A DNA stretch of 64,000 nt from Haliscomenobacteraceae bacterium (GCA_947501115.1 CANMVX010000002.1:1-64000), one strand, 5' to 3'. Counted from the stretch's first letter, positions 45,321-53,436 are shown. Numbers and translations are program-made. Notes: generated by a model not told the origin, from the sequence alone.

Positions 45321-47021
45321 ATGTTAAAGAAAATATTTTATTCGTTACTTGTCCTTTTAGTAACTAGTTTTGTTGCAAATAGCCAGACTACTGAAGACGA
45401 AACAATGCCTTGGGAGCAACCGACAAAAGGTAAAGACAAACCAAAGAAGGAAAAGAAAGCTGCCAAACCTCCAAAAGTGAAAAATGAGGAGGTTGCACCG
45501 GAAATGGAAGCAGAAACGCCTGAAACAGAAGAACCCGAAGCAGATAAACCTGCAGGATATTCTCCCGGTTCTGGCTTCGAAGTTGGCTTAAGAGGTGGTC
45601 TCTTTCAGATTTTAGGTGAAATTAAAAGGGGTTCTCCTGATTCAGTTGGTGGATTTTCAAATTATGGTTTTGCAGGTAGCCTTAGGTTTGCCTTAGATAA
45701 TATTTTTTCCCTGCGTGCAGAATTCCTTTATGGAAAAGCGGCGGGTAATTCCGATGGATTAAATCCTTCGCTTCGTGGATTTACCTCTACCTGGATGTCA
45801 GGCTCTGTGTGGGGTTTAATCAATCTAAATTCTTTGGCTTCTGCAGATAAGGAAAAAAAACTAGCTATAAATTTAATGATCGGTGGAGGTGCGAATTCAT
45901 CTACCGTTGCCAGGTACGGAACAATCATATCCAGACCAACAGAAGCTGAAACCACTACGAAAAAATTTGATTTTTCTAATAACCCTTTTCATGCGGGTGT
46001 AGGTCTTAATCTTGCTTACAGAGTGTCTCCAAATCTTAGCATCGGCTTGGAACATCAAACAATGATGGCTATGGGCGACCGAAGAGATCTTATGGATGGA
46101 TGGGATAATGGTTTAGAAAATCCTACCGCCTCTCAGACAGATTATAATGACTATATTGGATTTACCAATCTTAGCTTAAATTATATTATTGGGAATAAGA
46201 CAGGTGATTCTCCTGCTTTTTGGAATAGCCCGTTAAAAAATGTAATCAGAGAAATTGAAGGTATTAAGACAAATATAGGAACAGGGGGAAAAATTCCAAT
46301 TCAAGATACAGATAAGGATGGCGTTTTAGATGAATTTGATATGGAATTGAACACACCACCTAATGCTCTGGTTGATACACGTGGTCGTACCCTGGACAGT
46401 GACAAGGATGGTGTAGCTGATTATTTGGACAAGCAACCTTTTTATGCTCCGTTAGAAGGGGAACAAGTAGATGCAGATGGTGTAATTGTTAATGGGGATA
46501 ACACTACAGGTGGTCCAGGTTCAACAGGCGGAGGGATGAATCCTCGTCCAGGTGGCAGTGGAGTAACTGAAGCCAGAGTTAAAGAAATTGTGGAACAAGC
46601 ATTTCAACAGCGCGAGGCAACTGGGGGAGGATCCTACGGTGGCGGTGCCGTTGTAGAATGGTTTCTACCTATGATTCATTTCGAAATGTCGAGTAGCAAT
46701 ATCCGTAATTCAGATGTTGGAAATCTATCTTCTATAGCCAGAATGATGAAATCAAATAGAGGTATGAAGTTGTTAGTTATAGGCTATACAGATAAGACGG
46801 GCGGGGAAGATATTAACCAAAAGCTTTCTTTCCAGCGGGCAAACGCCGCTATTGATTATTTTGTGAATAAACAAGGCATCTCTCGTGATCGATTTGTACT
46901 AAATTATAAAGGTAAAGATGATAATATCGTGGAGGCCAATAGCAGCTTCATGAATCGTCGCGTTGAATTTCAAGTAGCAAAACCTGGTGATACAGATATG
47001 CCTGCTCCTGCTGGTAATTAA
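45321..47021 (+). CDS. OmpA-family outer-membrane protein with thrombospondin type 3 repeats
   Basis: A 566-residue protein. Signal peptide ends near ANSQ (residue 22). A proline/glutamate/lysine-rich linker (about 25-75) leads to an eight-strand-like beta barrel (about 85-300). Calcium-type thrombospondin type 3 repeats follow (DTDKDGVLDEFD, DSDKDGVADYLD, about 332-375), then a glycine-rich linker and an OmpA C-terminal domain (about 450-555; VIGYTDKTGGEDINQKLSFQRA; NRRVEF) with the Asp and Arg that bind peptidoglycan. It tethers the outer membrane to the cell wall. A strong terminator follows. Confidence 0.92.
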   Translation: MLKKIFYSLLVLLVTSFVANSQTTEDETMPWEQPTKGKDKPKKEKKAAKPPKVKNEEVAPEMEAETPETEEPEADKPAGYSPGSGFEVGLRGGLFQILGEIKRGSPDSVGGFSNYGFAGSLRFALDNIFSLRAEFLYGKAAGNSDGLNPSLRGFTSTWMSGSVWGLINLNSLASADKEKKLAINLMIGGGANSSTVARYGTIISRPTEAETTTKKFDFSNNPFHAGVGLNLAYRVSPNLSIGLEHQTMMAMGDRRDLMDGWDNGLENPTASQTDYNDYIGFTNLSLNYIIGNKTGDSPAFWNSPLKNVIREIEGIKTNIGTGGKIPIQDTDKDGVLDEFDMELNTPPNALVDTRGRTLDSDKDGVADYLDKQPFYAPLEGEQVDADGVIVNGDNTTGGPGSTGGGMNPRPGGSGVTEARVKEIVEQAFQQREATGGGSYGGGAVVEWFLPMIHFEMSSSNIRNSDVGNLSSIARMMKSNRGMKLLVIGYTDKTGGEDINQKLSFQRANAAIDYFVNKQGISRDRFVLNYKGKDDNIVEANSSFMNRRVEFQVAKPGDTDMPAPAGN

Positions 47022-47040
47022 TTAGGATAAAACACCTTTT

Positions 47041-47083
47041 AAAAAAGGAGGCTGTCTAACAAGAGAGCCTCCTTTTTTTTTGT
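47041..47083 (+). terminator. Rho-independent terminator of the OmpA-like gene
   Basis: AAAAAAGGAGGCT pairs with AGCCTCCTTTTTT around a 12-base loop, followed by a long T-run. The stem core GAGGCT/AGCCTC is shared with other terminators here. Confidence 0.88.
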
Positions 47084-47090
47084 TATTTTT

Positions 47091-47368
47091 ATATTGGGGA
47101 AATGGTTCCGCCAGGGGTATCATTCGAGCGTTGGGTGTTTTGACGCGGTGTACGCAGAGTTCAGGCGCAGTGTTTCGCAGTGTTTCGAGCGTTGGGTGTT
47201 TTGACGCGGGAGACGCAGAGATCAGGCGCAGTATTCTTTCGACCCCAGAGGGGTCGCATGTCTATAGGACGGTGCCGCCAGGGGCATAATGGTATATTGA
47301 AAAATTTTTGCCGCCAGGGGCATAATGGTATATTGAAAAATTTTTGCCGCAAGGGACATAATGGGGAT
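47091..47368 (+). repeat. Interspersed intergenic repeat, locus C
   Basis: Directly follows the OmpA terminator in a 532-base gap. Contains CCGCCAGGGG modules at about 47108, 47275 and 47311, a decayed copy (CCGCAAGGGAC) near 47347, and GACCCCAGAGGGGTCGCATG at 47241, with CATAATGGTATATTGAAAAA linkers, in the same orientation as locus A. A different 48-bp direct repeat pair is inserted in it. The rest of the gap (47369-47553) is plain AT-rich sequence with nothing recognisable. Confidence 0.85.
47124..47232 (+). repeat. 48-bp direct repeat pair inside locus C
   Basis: Copies at 47124-47171 and 47185-47232, four mismatches apart, both starting TCGAGCGTTGGGTGTTTTGA and ending TCAGGCGCAGT. It is much more GC-rich than its surroundings and not present at loci A or B. 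Confidence 0.85.
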
Positions 47369-47610
47369 TTTATATAACCTATTTTTCAATTATTAAAAAT
47401 AAAAATATGATTTATTTTTTAAAACACATTAAATAAAAATAGTACGTATAAAAAATATAAAGTCAATATTTAACGAGAACATATTATAAATTATTTTACT
47501 ATAATGTATTGAATTTCAGCGGTTACCAATGCTTTTCATTTTAAATTTGGCTTATGATTTGCTTTACCCAAAACGTGAACGGAATAAACCGTTTCATGCA
47601 TTCAGGTAAA

Positions 47611-49242
47611 ATGAAACTCATGAAAATTAAAATCTACCTCCTAACTTTATTAATGCTTCCGGCGCTTACCATTTTAGCGCAAAAGGAATCGACCGTCACC
47701 CTTGGGCAACTACTGGTTAAATTCAAACCACAAGTAGTTCCGGAAAATTTCATGGTAGGATTTCAAACTTACTCCAGAGATGGGGGAGGTATTTGGTTAG
47801 AAAAAAAATTGAGTAAAGCGGCTAATATCAACTTGATTGGTTATGATACGCTAACGGTGAATGCTATTAATCTGTTAGAGGAAATTAAAAAAGATCCTCA
47901 AGTTGAATATGCCTGTTTTGATATCTCCGTTGAGTCAAGAGGAGATATGCCGGATGATCCAAATTTAGCGTCACAATGGGGTCTGTTTAGTATTGGAACA
48001 GAGAAAGTGTGGGAAATAACCAAAGGGGGCGTTTCCGCTTTAGGTGATACCATTGTGGTGGCTATTCTCGATACTGGTTTCGATATTAATCATGAAGATT
48101 TGAAGGGGAATATCTGGATAAACAAAGGGGAAAAACCTGGTGATAAAATTGATAATGACCAAAATGGCTATATCGATGATGTCTCAGGTTGGAATTTCAT
48201 ACATCAAAGTGCAATGCATGTTGCTGATAATCACGGGAGCTCTGTAGCGGGTATTATTGGTGCAAAGGGAAACAATGGTAAGGGAATTTCTGGGATGAAC
48301 TGGCACGTTAAATTGATGGTTTTTGAAACTCGGTTGGTAAGCGATATTATTGCCGCTTATGACTACATTATAGAGCAAAGGGAACGGTATAACAGAACCA
48401 AAGGGAAGCAAGGTGCTTTTGTGGTTACAACGAATGCCTCATTTGGCGTTAATAAAATAAAATGCGTGGATCAGCCTTTATGGGGTGAAATGTATGACCG
48501 TCTTGGTACGGCAGGTATTTTATCGGCGGCCGGAGCGGCAAATAATCCCTGGAATGTAGATGAAGTGGGGGACATGCCTACTACCTGTAAAAGCGACTAT
48601 TTAATGACCGTTCTGAATACTAATCCAAAAGATGAGCGATATGCCGGATCTGCTTTTGGTGCCGTTTCCATAGATATGGGCGCACCGGGACAGAATTCTT
48701 TTTCTACCAGGAATAACAATGAATACGGTGTTTTTCATGGGAATTCTGCCGCAGCGCCTCACCTCGCAGGGGCTATAGCGCTTCTTTATAGTATTCCCCG
48801 TCAGAAACTCGCTGAAGAAGCTATGGCCTTTCCGGCACAAACTGCTATGAAAATTAGAAATTTATTGCTAAATAATGTAGATAAGGTGCCTTCTCTTGTA
48901 TCTTTAACCTCCACGGGAGGCAGGCTTAATGTATTTAGCAGTATGTTGAAGTTATTGGAAATCTATCCGGAGAAGAAGCCAGAAATGCCAACAGGCAAGT
49001 TACTGGTTTACCCTAATCCGAGCATAGACGAAATATATGTAGAAATAGCGAAGCCTGAAAATGAAACTAGTCTTTTATCCATCTACAATGCCATGGGACA
49101 ACAGGTAAAGCAGATTTTCATGCCAGAGGGAGTAAATAGGGCCAGAGTGATGACAAATGGTTGGAAACCAGGTAACTACTGGGTTTTCTCTCCAGGTGTT
49201 TTTAATATTCAGCAGGCTACTTTTATTGTTCAGGGACAGTAA
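47611..49242 (+). CDS. Subtilisin-family (S8) serine protease with type A T9SS tail
   Basis: About 543 residues from ATG 47611. The frame opens at 47554, but the signal peptide MKLMKIKIYLL...TILAQ fits the internal ATG at 47611 or 47620. A propeptide-like segment of about 100 residues follows. The catalytic triad is AILDTGFDINHEDL (Asp), DNHGSSVAGIIGA (His) and HGNSAAAPHLAGAI (Ser); the last is GNSAAAP where most subtilases have GTSMAAP. The oxyanion Asn is in TNASFG. A type A sorting domain (LLVYPNPS; SIYNAMGQQV) ends the protein, so it is secreted through the type IX system and probably surface attached. It is monocistronic. Confidence 0.92.
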   Translation: MKLMKIKIYLLTLLMLPALTILAQKESTVTLGQLLVKFKPQVVPENFMVGFQTYSRDGGGIWLEKKLSKAANINLIGYDTLTVNAINLLEEIKKDPQVEYACFDISVESRGDMPDDPNLASQWGLFSIGTEKVWEITKGGVSALGDTIVVAILDTGFDINHEDLKGNIWINKGEKPGDKIDNDQNGYIDDVSGWNFIHQSAMHVADNHGSSVAGIIGAKGNNGKGISGMNWHVKLMVFETRLVSDIIAAYDYIIEQRERYNRTKGKQGAFVVTTNASFGVNKIKCVDQPLWGEMYDRLGTAGILSAAGAANNPWNVDEVGDMPTTCKSDYLMTVLNTNPKDERYAGSAFGAVSIDMGAPGQNSFSTRNNNEYGVFHGNSAAAPHLAGAIALLYSIPRQKLAEEAMAFPAQTAMKIRNLLLNNVDKVPSLVSLTSTGGRLNVFSSMLKLLEIYPEKKPEMPTGKLLVYPNPSIDEIYVEIAKPENETSLLSIYNAMGQQVKQIFMPEGVNRARVMTNGWKPGNYWVFSPGVFNIQQATFIVQGQ

Positions 49243-49308
49243 AAACTTTTCTACGAATATTTTATTACCTAAATTTGTATTTTTCTTTTAGAAAATAAAA
49301 AAACGGTT

Positions 49309-49316
49309 TATATTTG
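49309..49316 (+). promoter_or_regulatory. -7 box of tRNA-Arg(ACG) / rpmB operon
   Basis: TATATTTG, an exact TAnnTTTG match, 22 bases before the tRNA. There is no terminator between the tRNA and rpmB (33 bases), so the ribosomal genes may be expressed from the same start. Confidence 0.5.
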
Positions 49317-49338
49317 CAACCGCTAAAGCAAATGGCAA

Positions 49339-49412
49339 GGCTCCGTAGCTTAATTGGATAGAGCATCTGACTACGGATCAGAAGGTTTCAAGTTCGAGTC
49401 TTGACGGAGTCA
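49339..49412 (+). tRNA. tRNA-Arg, anticodon ACG
   Basis: Cloverleaf of 74 nt: acceptor GGCTCCG/CGGAGTC (one G-U), D arm GCTTAATTGGATAGAGC, anticodon stem TCTGA/TCAGA with loop CTACGGA (anticodon ACG), T stem TCAAG/CTTGA with loop TTCGAGT, discriminator A, no encoded CCA. With A34 modified to inosine it reads CGU, CGC and CGA. Confidence 0.96.
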
Positions 49413-49445
49413 CCCCTTTTTGCAGAGCTTTAAATAAATGCAATT

Positions 49446-49694
49446 ATGTCAAAAGTTTGTCAGCTGACAGGTAAGAGACCAATCGTCGGCAACAATGTAT
49501 CGCACTCAAATAGGAAGACTAAGCGTCGTTTCCTTCCTAACCTAAAGAAAAAACGTTTCTTTATACCAGAAACGGGTGAATGGGTTACATTACGTATTTG
49601 CACTTCTGCATTACGTAATATTGATAAATACGGTATTCATCTATATCTTCAGATGTGTGCTAAAAAAGGATTTGACACAGGGGTAACTCTCTAG
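49446..49694 (+). CDS. rpmB: 50S ribosomal protein L28
   Basis: An 82-residue protein with the L28 signature SKVCQLTGKRPIVGNNVSHS and a lysine/arginine-rich middle (RKTKRRFLPNLKKKRFF). It is a structural component of the large subunit. It is followed 19 bases later by rpmG and then a DUF4295 gene, the standard order in Bacteroidota. It lies 33 bases behind tRNA-Arg(ACG), without a terminator in between. Confidence 0.96.
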   Translation: MSKVCQLTGKRPIVGNNVSHSNRKTKRRFLPNLKKKRFFIPETGEWVTLRICTSALRNIDKYGIHLYLQMCAKKGFDTGVTL

Positions 49695-49713
49695 GTCTTT
49701 ATAATTAACCATC

Positions 49714-49902
49714 ATGGCAAAGAAAAGTAAAGGTAATCGTATCCAAATTATTTTGGAGTGTACCGAACACAAAAAATCAGGTCTTCCGGGTACATCAAGA
49801 TATGTGACCCAAAAGAACAGAAAGAATACGCCTGATAGATTAGAGTTAAAGAAATATAATTCTATTCTAAAAAGAGTAACTGTTCACAGAGAAATTAAAT
49901 AA
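49714..49902 (+). CDS. rpmG: 50S ribosomal protein L33, zinc-free form
   Basis: A 62-residue protein ([42 protein letters not shown]). The two CxxC zinc pairs of the C+ form are missing, with only one Cys left, so this is the zinc-independent (C-) form. It is the second gene of the rpmB-rpmG-DUF4295 cluster. Confidence 0.96.
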   Translation: MAKKSKGNRIQIILECTEHKKSGLPGTSRYVTQKNRKNTPDRLELKKYNSILKRVTVHREIK

Positions 49903-49929
49903 TTTTTGGATTTTTAAAATCATCCTGTC

Positions 49930-50106
49930 ATGGCAAAAGTTTCTAAAAACGCCAGGGTTGCTCAACGTGCCGCAAACGTAGGTTCCGGTCGTGATTATGT
50001 TAAAATCGTCGTTAGTGTGAAAGACCCTAAGACTGGCAATTACAGCTATAAAGAATCAATGGTTCACAAAGATAAAAAGGACGAGTTTCTGGCTAAACAG
50101 AAATAA
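49930..50106 (+). CDS. DUF4295 small basic protein, probable Bacteroidota ribosomal protein
   Basis: A 58-residue basic protein starting MAKVSKNARVAQRAANVGSG and ending in a lysine cluster (HKDKKDEFLAKQK). It matches DUF4295, which almost always follows rpmB-rpmG in Bacteroidota. From memory, structural work on a Bacteroidota ribosome found an additional large-subunit protein (bL38), which I believe corresponds to this family; I could not verify that here. The gene follows rpmG by 27 bases and precedes a terminator. Confidence 0.9.
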   Translation: MAKVSKNARVAQRAANVGSGRDYVKIVVSVKDPKTGNYSYKESMVHKDKKDEFLAKQK

Positions 50107-50127
50107 TCTTTTTAGGAATCATTTTTT

Positions 50128-50166
50128 AAAGGGGACTTTTCTTTATTGAAGAAAAGTCCCCTTTTG
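50128..50166 (+). terminator. Rho-independent terminator of the ribosomal cluster
   Basis: AAAGGGGACTTTTCTT pairs perfectly with AAGAAAAGTCCCCTTT around a 5-base loop, followed by T and TTTG. It separates the ribosomal genes from ftsY. Confidence 0.9.
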
Positions 50167-50178
50167 TTTCATTTGATA

Positions 50179-50186
50179 TAATTTTG
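50179..50186 (+). promoter_or_regulatory. -7 box directly before ftsY
   Basis: TAATTTTG, an exact TAnnTTTG match, five bases before the ftsY ATG (50192). A transcript started from it would have almost no leader. Confidence 0.4.
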
Positions 50187-50191
50187 TTCAG

Positions 50192-51148
50192 ATGTCTATT
50201 CTAAATAGGTTTTTTGGGAAAAAGGAAAAGGAAGACCTTAACAAAGGTCTGGAAAAAACAAGAGAATCTCTGCTCGGTCGTCTTTCCCGGCTTGTTGTCG
50301 GCAAGTCTTCTGTAGATGACGATTTCCTCGATGAGTTAGAAGCTATTCTTATGTCCTCGGATGTAGGTCTCGAAACAACAAATAAAATTATTCAAAGAGT
50401 TCAACAAAAGGTCTCCACCTCAAAATATATCAATGCCAGTGAGCTAAATGAGATGTTGAGAGGTGAAATGGTGGCTCTGCTCGCTGAAAATAATACAACA
50501 GATGTCGATTTCTTCGCTCTTCCAAAAGAAGTTAAGCCTTACGTTATTCTCGTAGTTGGCGTAAATGGCGTGGGTAAAACTACGTCTATTGGTAAGTTGG
50601 CCTTCCAGTTTAAAGAGGCAGGTTTCAATGTGGTCTTAGGTGCCGCTGATACTTTTAGAGCTGCTGCTGTCGATCAGCTAAAAATATGGTCGGAAAGGGT
50701 CTCCTGTCATTTTTATGGAAAGGGTATGAATGCTGATCCCGCCGCCGTAGCTTACGAAACTGTCCAGTATGCCATAGAAAATAATTGTGATATTGCTATT
50801 ATTGACACCGCAGGCAGATTACACACGAAGGTCAATCTGATGAACGAACTTTCTAAAATTAAACGGTCTGTAACTAAAAAGTTAGCTACAGCTCCCAATG
50901 AGGTTATTCTCGTTCTTGATGCTACTACGGGGCAAAATGCTTTCGAACAAGCTAAACATTTTACAGAGGCAACCGATGTTTCCGGTCTCATTCTAACTAA
51001 ACTCGACGGTACGGCAAAAGGGGGGGTAGCTATTGGTATTTCTGACCAATTTAAAATCCCCATCCGGTTTATTGGCGTAGGCGAAGGAATGCATCAATTA
51101 CAAGTTTTTAGAAAACGGGATTATGTCGATGCTATTTTTGATAAATAG
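50192..51148 (+). CDS. ftsY: Signal recognition particle receptor FtsY
   Basis: A 318-residue SRP GTPase that docks ribosome-nascent chain complexes at the membrane with Ffh and SRP RNA. The N domain helical bundle is about residues 10-100. The G domain has the P-loop GVNGVGKTTSIGKLA, DTFRAAA, DTAGRLHTK and the TKLDGTAKGG specificity motif. The acidic A domain of the Escherichia coli protein is absent, so this is the short NG form with a basic N-terminal amphipathic start (LNRFFGKKEKE). It is separated from the ribosomal cluster by a terminator. The end overlaps the convergent NTF2-like gene by 17 bases. Confidence 0.96.
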   Translation: MSILNRFFGKKEKEDLNKGLEKTRESLLGRLSRLVVGKSSVDDDFLDELEAILMSSDVGLETTNKIIQRVQQKVSTSKYINASELNEMLRGEMVALLAENNTTDVDFFALPKEVKPYVILVVGVNGVGKTTSIGKLAFQFKEAGFNVVLGAADTFRAAAVDQLKIWSERVSCHFYGKGMNADPAAVAYETVQYAIENNCDIAIIDTAGRLHTKVNLMNELSKIKRSVTKKLATAPNEVILVLDATTGQNAFEQAKHFTEATDVSGLILTKLDGTAKGGVAIGISDQFKIPIRFIGVGEGMHQLQVFRKRDYVDAIFDK

Positions 51149-51671
51149 GCTTTCTTGTTTTTACTGGCTTTGCTACTTCCTTTGGAAATAAATGCCTGTC
51201 AGTTATTGGATTGTCTTTTGTTTCCGGGTTGAATAACAAGGAAACGATCCAATATCTTTCTTCTCTGTATATAAGTTGAATACTATTAATACCGCGCTGT
51301 AAAACTCTTTCGTTGGTTGCATCTTTTGTTTCATACGAGCTAAAAACATGTACCATGTCTCCGTATTGTTCGACAATCCTTCCAATTTCTTGCTCGTTAA
51401 GACGCTGTTTCTGAAAACTTGCCTCCGCGCCTCTTATATAATCTTCTACCGTAAGAGAAATAAATCTTTCCTCACCTCGTTGGTCTTTCCCCAGGGCATT
51501 AATCCTGGCCTCAGAACGAAAAAGTTTTCTGAATACATCCCAGTTTCTGCTTTCAGCCGACTCACTGGAAATGACTTGGTACATCCTTGAAATTAAATTA
51601 TCTATGGTGCTGAAGGGTCCTTCCTCCGCTTGTTTTTGCCCGTTATTTCCTTGATACAATAAAATAGCCAT
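51132..51671 (-). CDS. NTF2/SnoaL-like protein of unknown function
   Basis: A 179-residue soluble protein with no signal peptide. The pattern of an N-terminal helix pair (IDNLISRMYQVISS), W-x3-R-x-L-F, and alternating strands with VHVFSSYET and IQLIYREERYWIVSLLFN fits the NTF2/SnoaL fold. Such domains bind small hydrophobic ligands or act as enzymes; no catalytic set is obvious. It converges with ftsY, the 3' ends overlapping by 17 bases. The tail is basic (KPVKTRKPIYQK). Function not assigned. Confidence 0.78.
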   Translation of the reverse strand: MAILLYQGNNGQKQAEEGPFSTIDNLISRMYQVISSESAESRNWDVFRKLFRSEARINALGKDQRGEERFISLTVEDYIRGAEASFQKQRLNEQEIGRIVEQYGDMVHVFSSYETKDATNERVLQRGINSIQLIYREERYWIVSLLFNPETKDNPITDRHLFPKEVAKPVKTRKPIYQK

Positions 51672-51782
51672 ATAATAATTCAGAATCTCTGCCGTAATTT
51701 AGTATAAAATAATTAATTAAACTCTATTTTTGAATGAAGATTAGATATTTGTAAAATATTTCCCTGATAAATCATTTTACCT

Positions 51783-52886
51783 TTGAGTAAACCAAACAAA
51801 ACCTTCTTTCTTGCAAAATTCAGTTATTATGTAACCAGCTTCCGCCTATTTTGTTGGCGTTTATTCGCTGGTTATAAAAATAAAATGATTTATGGAACTA
51901 CCTTTAGAGGGTACGCGTCTCAAGATAAGCTTTTTATTCAAGGAAGAATTTCAAGATACAGACACATTAAAAATAATCCGGAGGCTTCTCCTTTGGAGCA
52001 TCTATTAGATACAATAAAGAGAATTTTTAATACAAGAATTCCCGATATTCCTTGTGAAATATCTTTGTTGAACCACACTTTTTTAACTACCTCAAATTCT
52101 TCGGGTTATTTTACCCTGGAAATAAATTGGCCCTCGACATTTTATCCTTCCTGTTCCTGTTGGTTGAATGTGGCGGTTGAGATCAAACCAACGAGTGATT
52201 TTTATATTGAACAATCGACGCTGACCGGGGAAATTTTGTTCATTTCTAATAAACAAAAATTTATTGTCATCAGTGATATAGATGATACTTTGTTGCTAAC
52301 CGGTGTTAAATCGCTGTTTTATTGGAAAGTCCTCTACAATACCTTTTTAAAAAATTTGGAACAGCGAAGAGGGATACCCGGAGCACCCGCTTTTTTTCAA
52401 CGTCTTACTCAATTAAAAGATCAGGCTGATTGGCAAACTTTTGTGTTTTATATTTCCAGCACACCTCGTACTTTATACGATTTCGTGCTGACCTGGTTAG
52501 ATAGATGCCATTTTCCTAAAGGTCCTATTATGCTAAAAGATTTTGGCCTCTCAACCCTCGATAAGGGCGCTTCTCAAAGATTTAAATCTAAACTGGCCTG
52601 GATAAAACATGTAATGTCTTTTTTTCCTACCATTCCTTTTGTTCTCGTTGGTGATAGTGGGGAAAAGGACTTTTTTCTGTACCAAAAACTGGCTAAAGAA
52701 TATCCTAACAGGGTAAAAGCAATTCTTATCAGAGATATTCCATTTCTTAGGAGCAAGGATAAACTGGTAAAGGCTATGGATGATTTTAAAAATGATGTGC
52801 CTCTTTGTTTATTTAAAGATTATAAAGAAGCCCGTATTTGGGTTCAAAGAAATATCCCCGAGTTAATGGATATAAATGAGGCATAA
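51783..52886 (+). CDS. App1-like phosphatase domain protein (DUF2183)
   Basis: A 367-residue protein with an N-terminal beta domain (about 35-150; YGTTFRGYASQDKLFIQGRIS) and a HAD-like DUF2183/App1 domain: FIVISDIDDTLLLTGV (D-x-D-x-T nucleophile motif near residue 165), FYISSTPRTLYD and FVLVGDSGEKDFFLY. The yeast homologue App1 is a phosphatidate phosphatase, so a lipid phosphate substrate is plausible. The start is TTG 51783; a TACCTTTG promoter-like box overlaps that codon, so a start at ATG 51885 (Met35) must be considered. It is monocistronic. Confidence 0.85.
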   Translation: MSKPNKTFFLAKFSYYVTSFRLFCWRLFAGYKNKMIYGTTFRGYASQDKLFIQGRISRYRHIKNNPEASPLEHLLDTIKRIFNTRIPDIPCEISLLNHTFLTTSNSSGYFTLEINWPSTFYPSCSCWLNVAVEIKPTSDFYIEQSTLTGEILFISNKQKFIVISDIDDTLLLTGVKSLFYWKVLYNTFLKNLEQRRGIPGAPAFFQRLTQLKDQADWQTFVFYISSTPRTLYDFVLTWLDRCHFPKGPIMLKDFGLSTLDKGASQRFKSKLAWIKHVMSFFPTIPFVLVGDSGEKDFFLYQKLAKEYPNRVKAILIRDIPFLRSKDKLVKAMDDFKNDVPLCLFKDYKEARIWVQRNIPELMDINEA

Positions 52887-52900
52887 AGAATAGGGATTGA

Positions 52901-52937
52901 ATAAATGAATGACCTCATTATCAGGTCATTCATTTAT
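52901..52937. terminator. 15-bp perfect hairpin between convergent genes
   Basis: ATAAATGAATGACCT and AGGTCATTCATTTAT with a 7-base loop, between the App1-like and beta-barrel genes. There is no long T-run, so it may be a weak bidirectional terminator. Confidence 0.6.
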
Positions 52938-52950
52938 CATAATATTTGAT

Positions 52951-53436
52951 TTAATTTAAGGTGTAACGAATACCTAAACCACCAAATCTGGTACCTAAAC
53001 CTGACGTGTAGCCATTAATAAAAAAGGTAGGTGTCCAGTCGAGGGTAATATTAATAGGAGTCTTTTTGAACGTGTAATCTAATCCTACATAGCCTTGAAG
53101 CCCTAAAGAGGAGGAGGAAAAGGTAGATATCGTTTCAAAACGCCAAAAATAGACGGAGAGCCCGGCGCCGTAATACCAGTTTAGGCCATCTATAACATCT
53201 AATGGTTTATGCTTTAAGCCAGCAGCACTCAAGGCAATCCAGGAATATTCGGAAAAGGCTCTTAATCCTAAGTTACCTTCCAGTGCAATAGATTCATTGA
53301 TAAAATATTTCCCCGATAAAGTAAGTGGATATCCAATTCTCGCACCAACGGCTGTTTTGTAATTTTGTGCTACCGTGTTAGTTATGGATAGTATGCTGAA
53401 TCCAACAACTAAAATAAAAAGGCTGCCTGTTTTCAT
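52951..53436 (-). CDS. Small outer-membrane beta-barrel-like protein
   Basis: A 161-residue exported protein, signal peptide ending near NTVAQ (residue 24). The mature part consists of alternating strands with glycine and aromatic residues (GARIGYPLTLSGKYF, LNWYYGAGLSVYFW, GLGTRFGGLGIRYTLN), as in small eight-stranded outer-membrane barrels of Bacteroidota. I cannot name a specific family. It ends just before a hairpin shared with the convergent App1-like gene and lies downstream of ribA on the same strand, 56 bases away. Confidence 0.78.
   Translation of the reverse strand: MKTGSLFILVVGFSILSITNTVAQNYKTAVGARIGYPLTLSGKYFINESIALEGNLGLRAFSEYSWIALSAAGLKHKPLDVIDGLNWYYGAGLSVYFWRFETISTFSSSSLGLQGYVGLDYTFKKTPINITLDWTPTFFINGYTSGLGTRFGGLGIRYTLN

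Noticed and set aside
47080-47377. Short ORFs on both strands (60-70 codons) in the gap after the OmpA-like gene
   Set aside because: They consist of the interspersed repeat and the 48-bp repeat pair; no start signals and no protein-like pattern.
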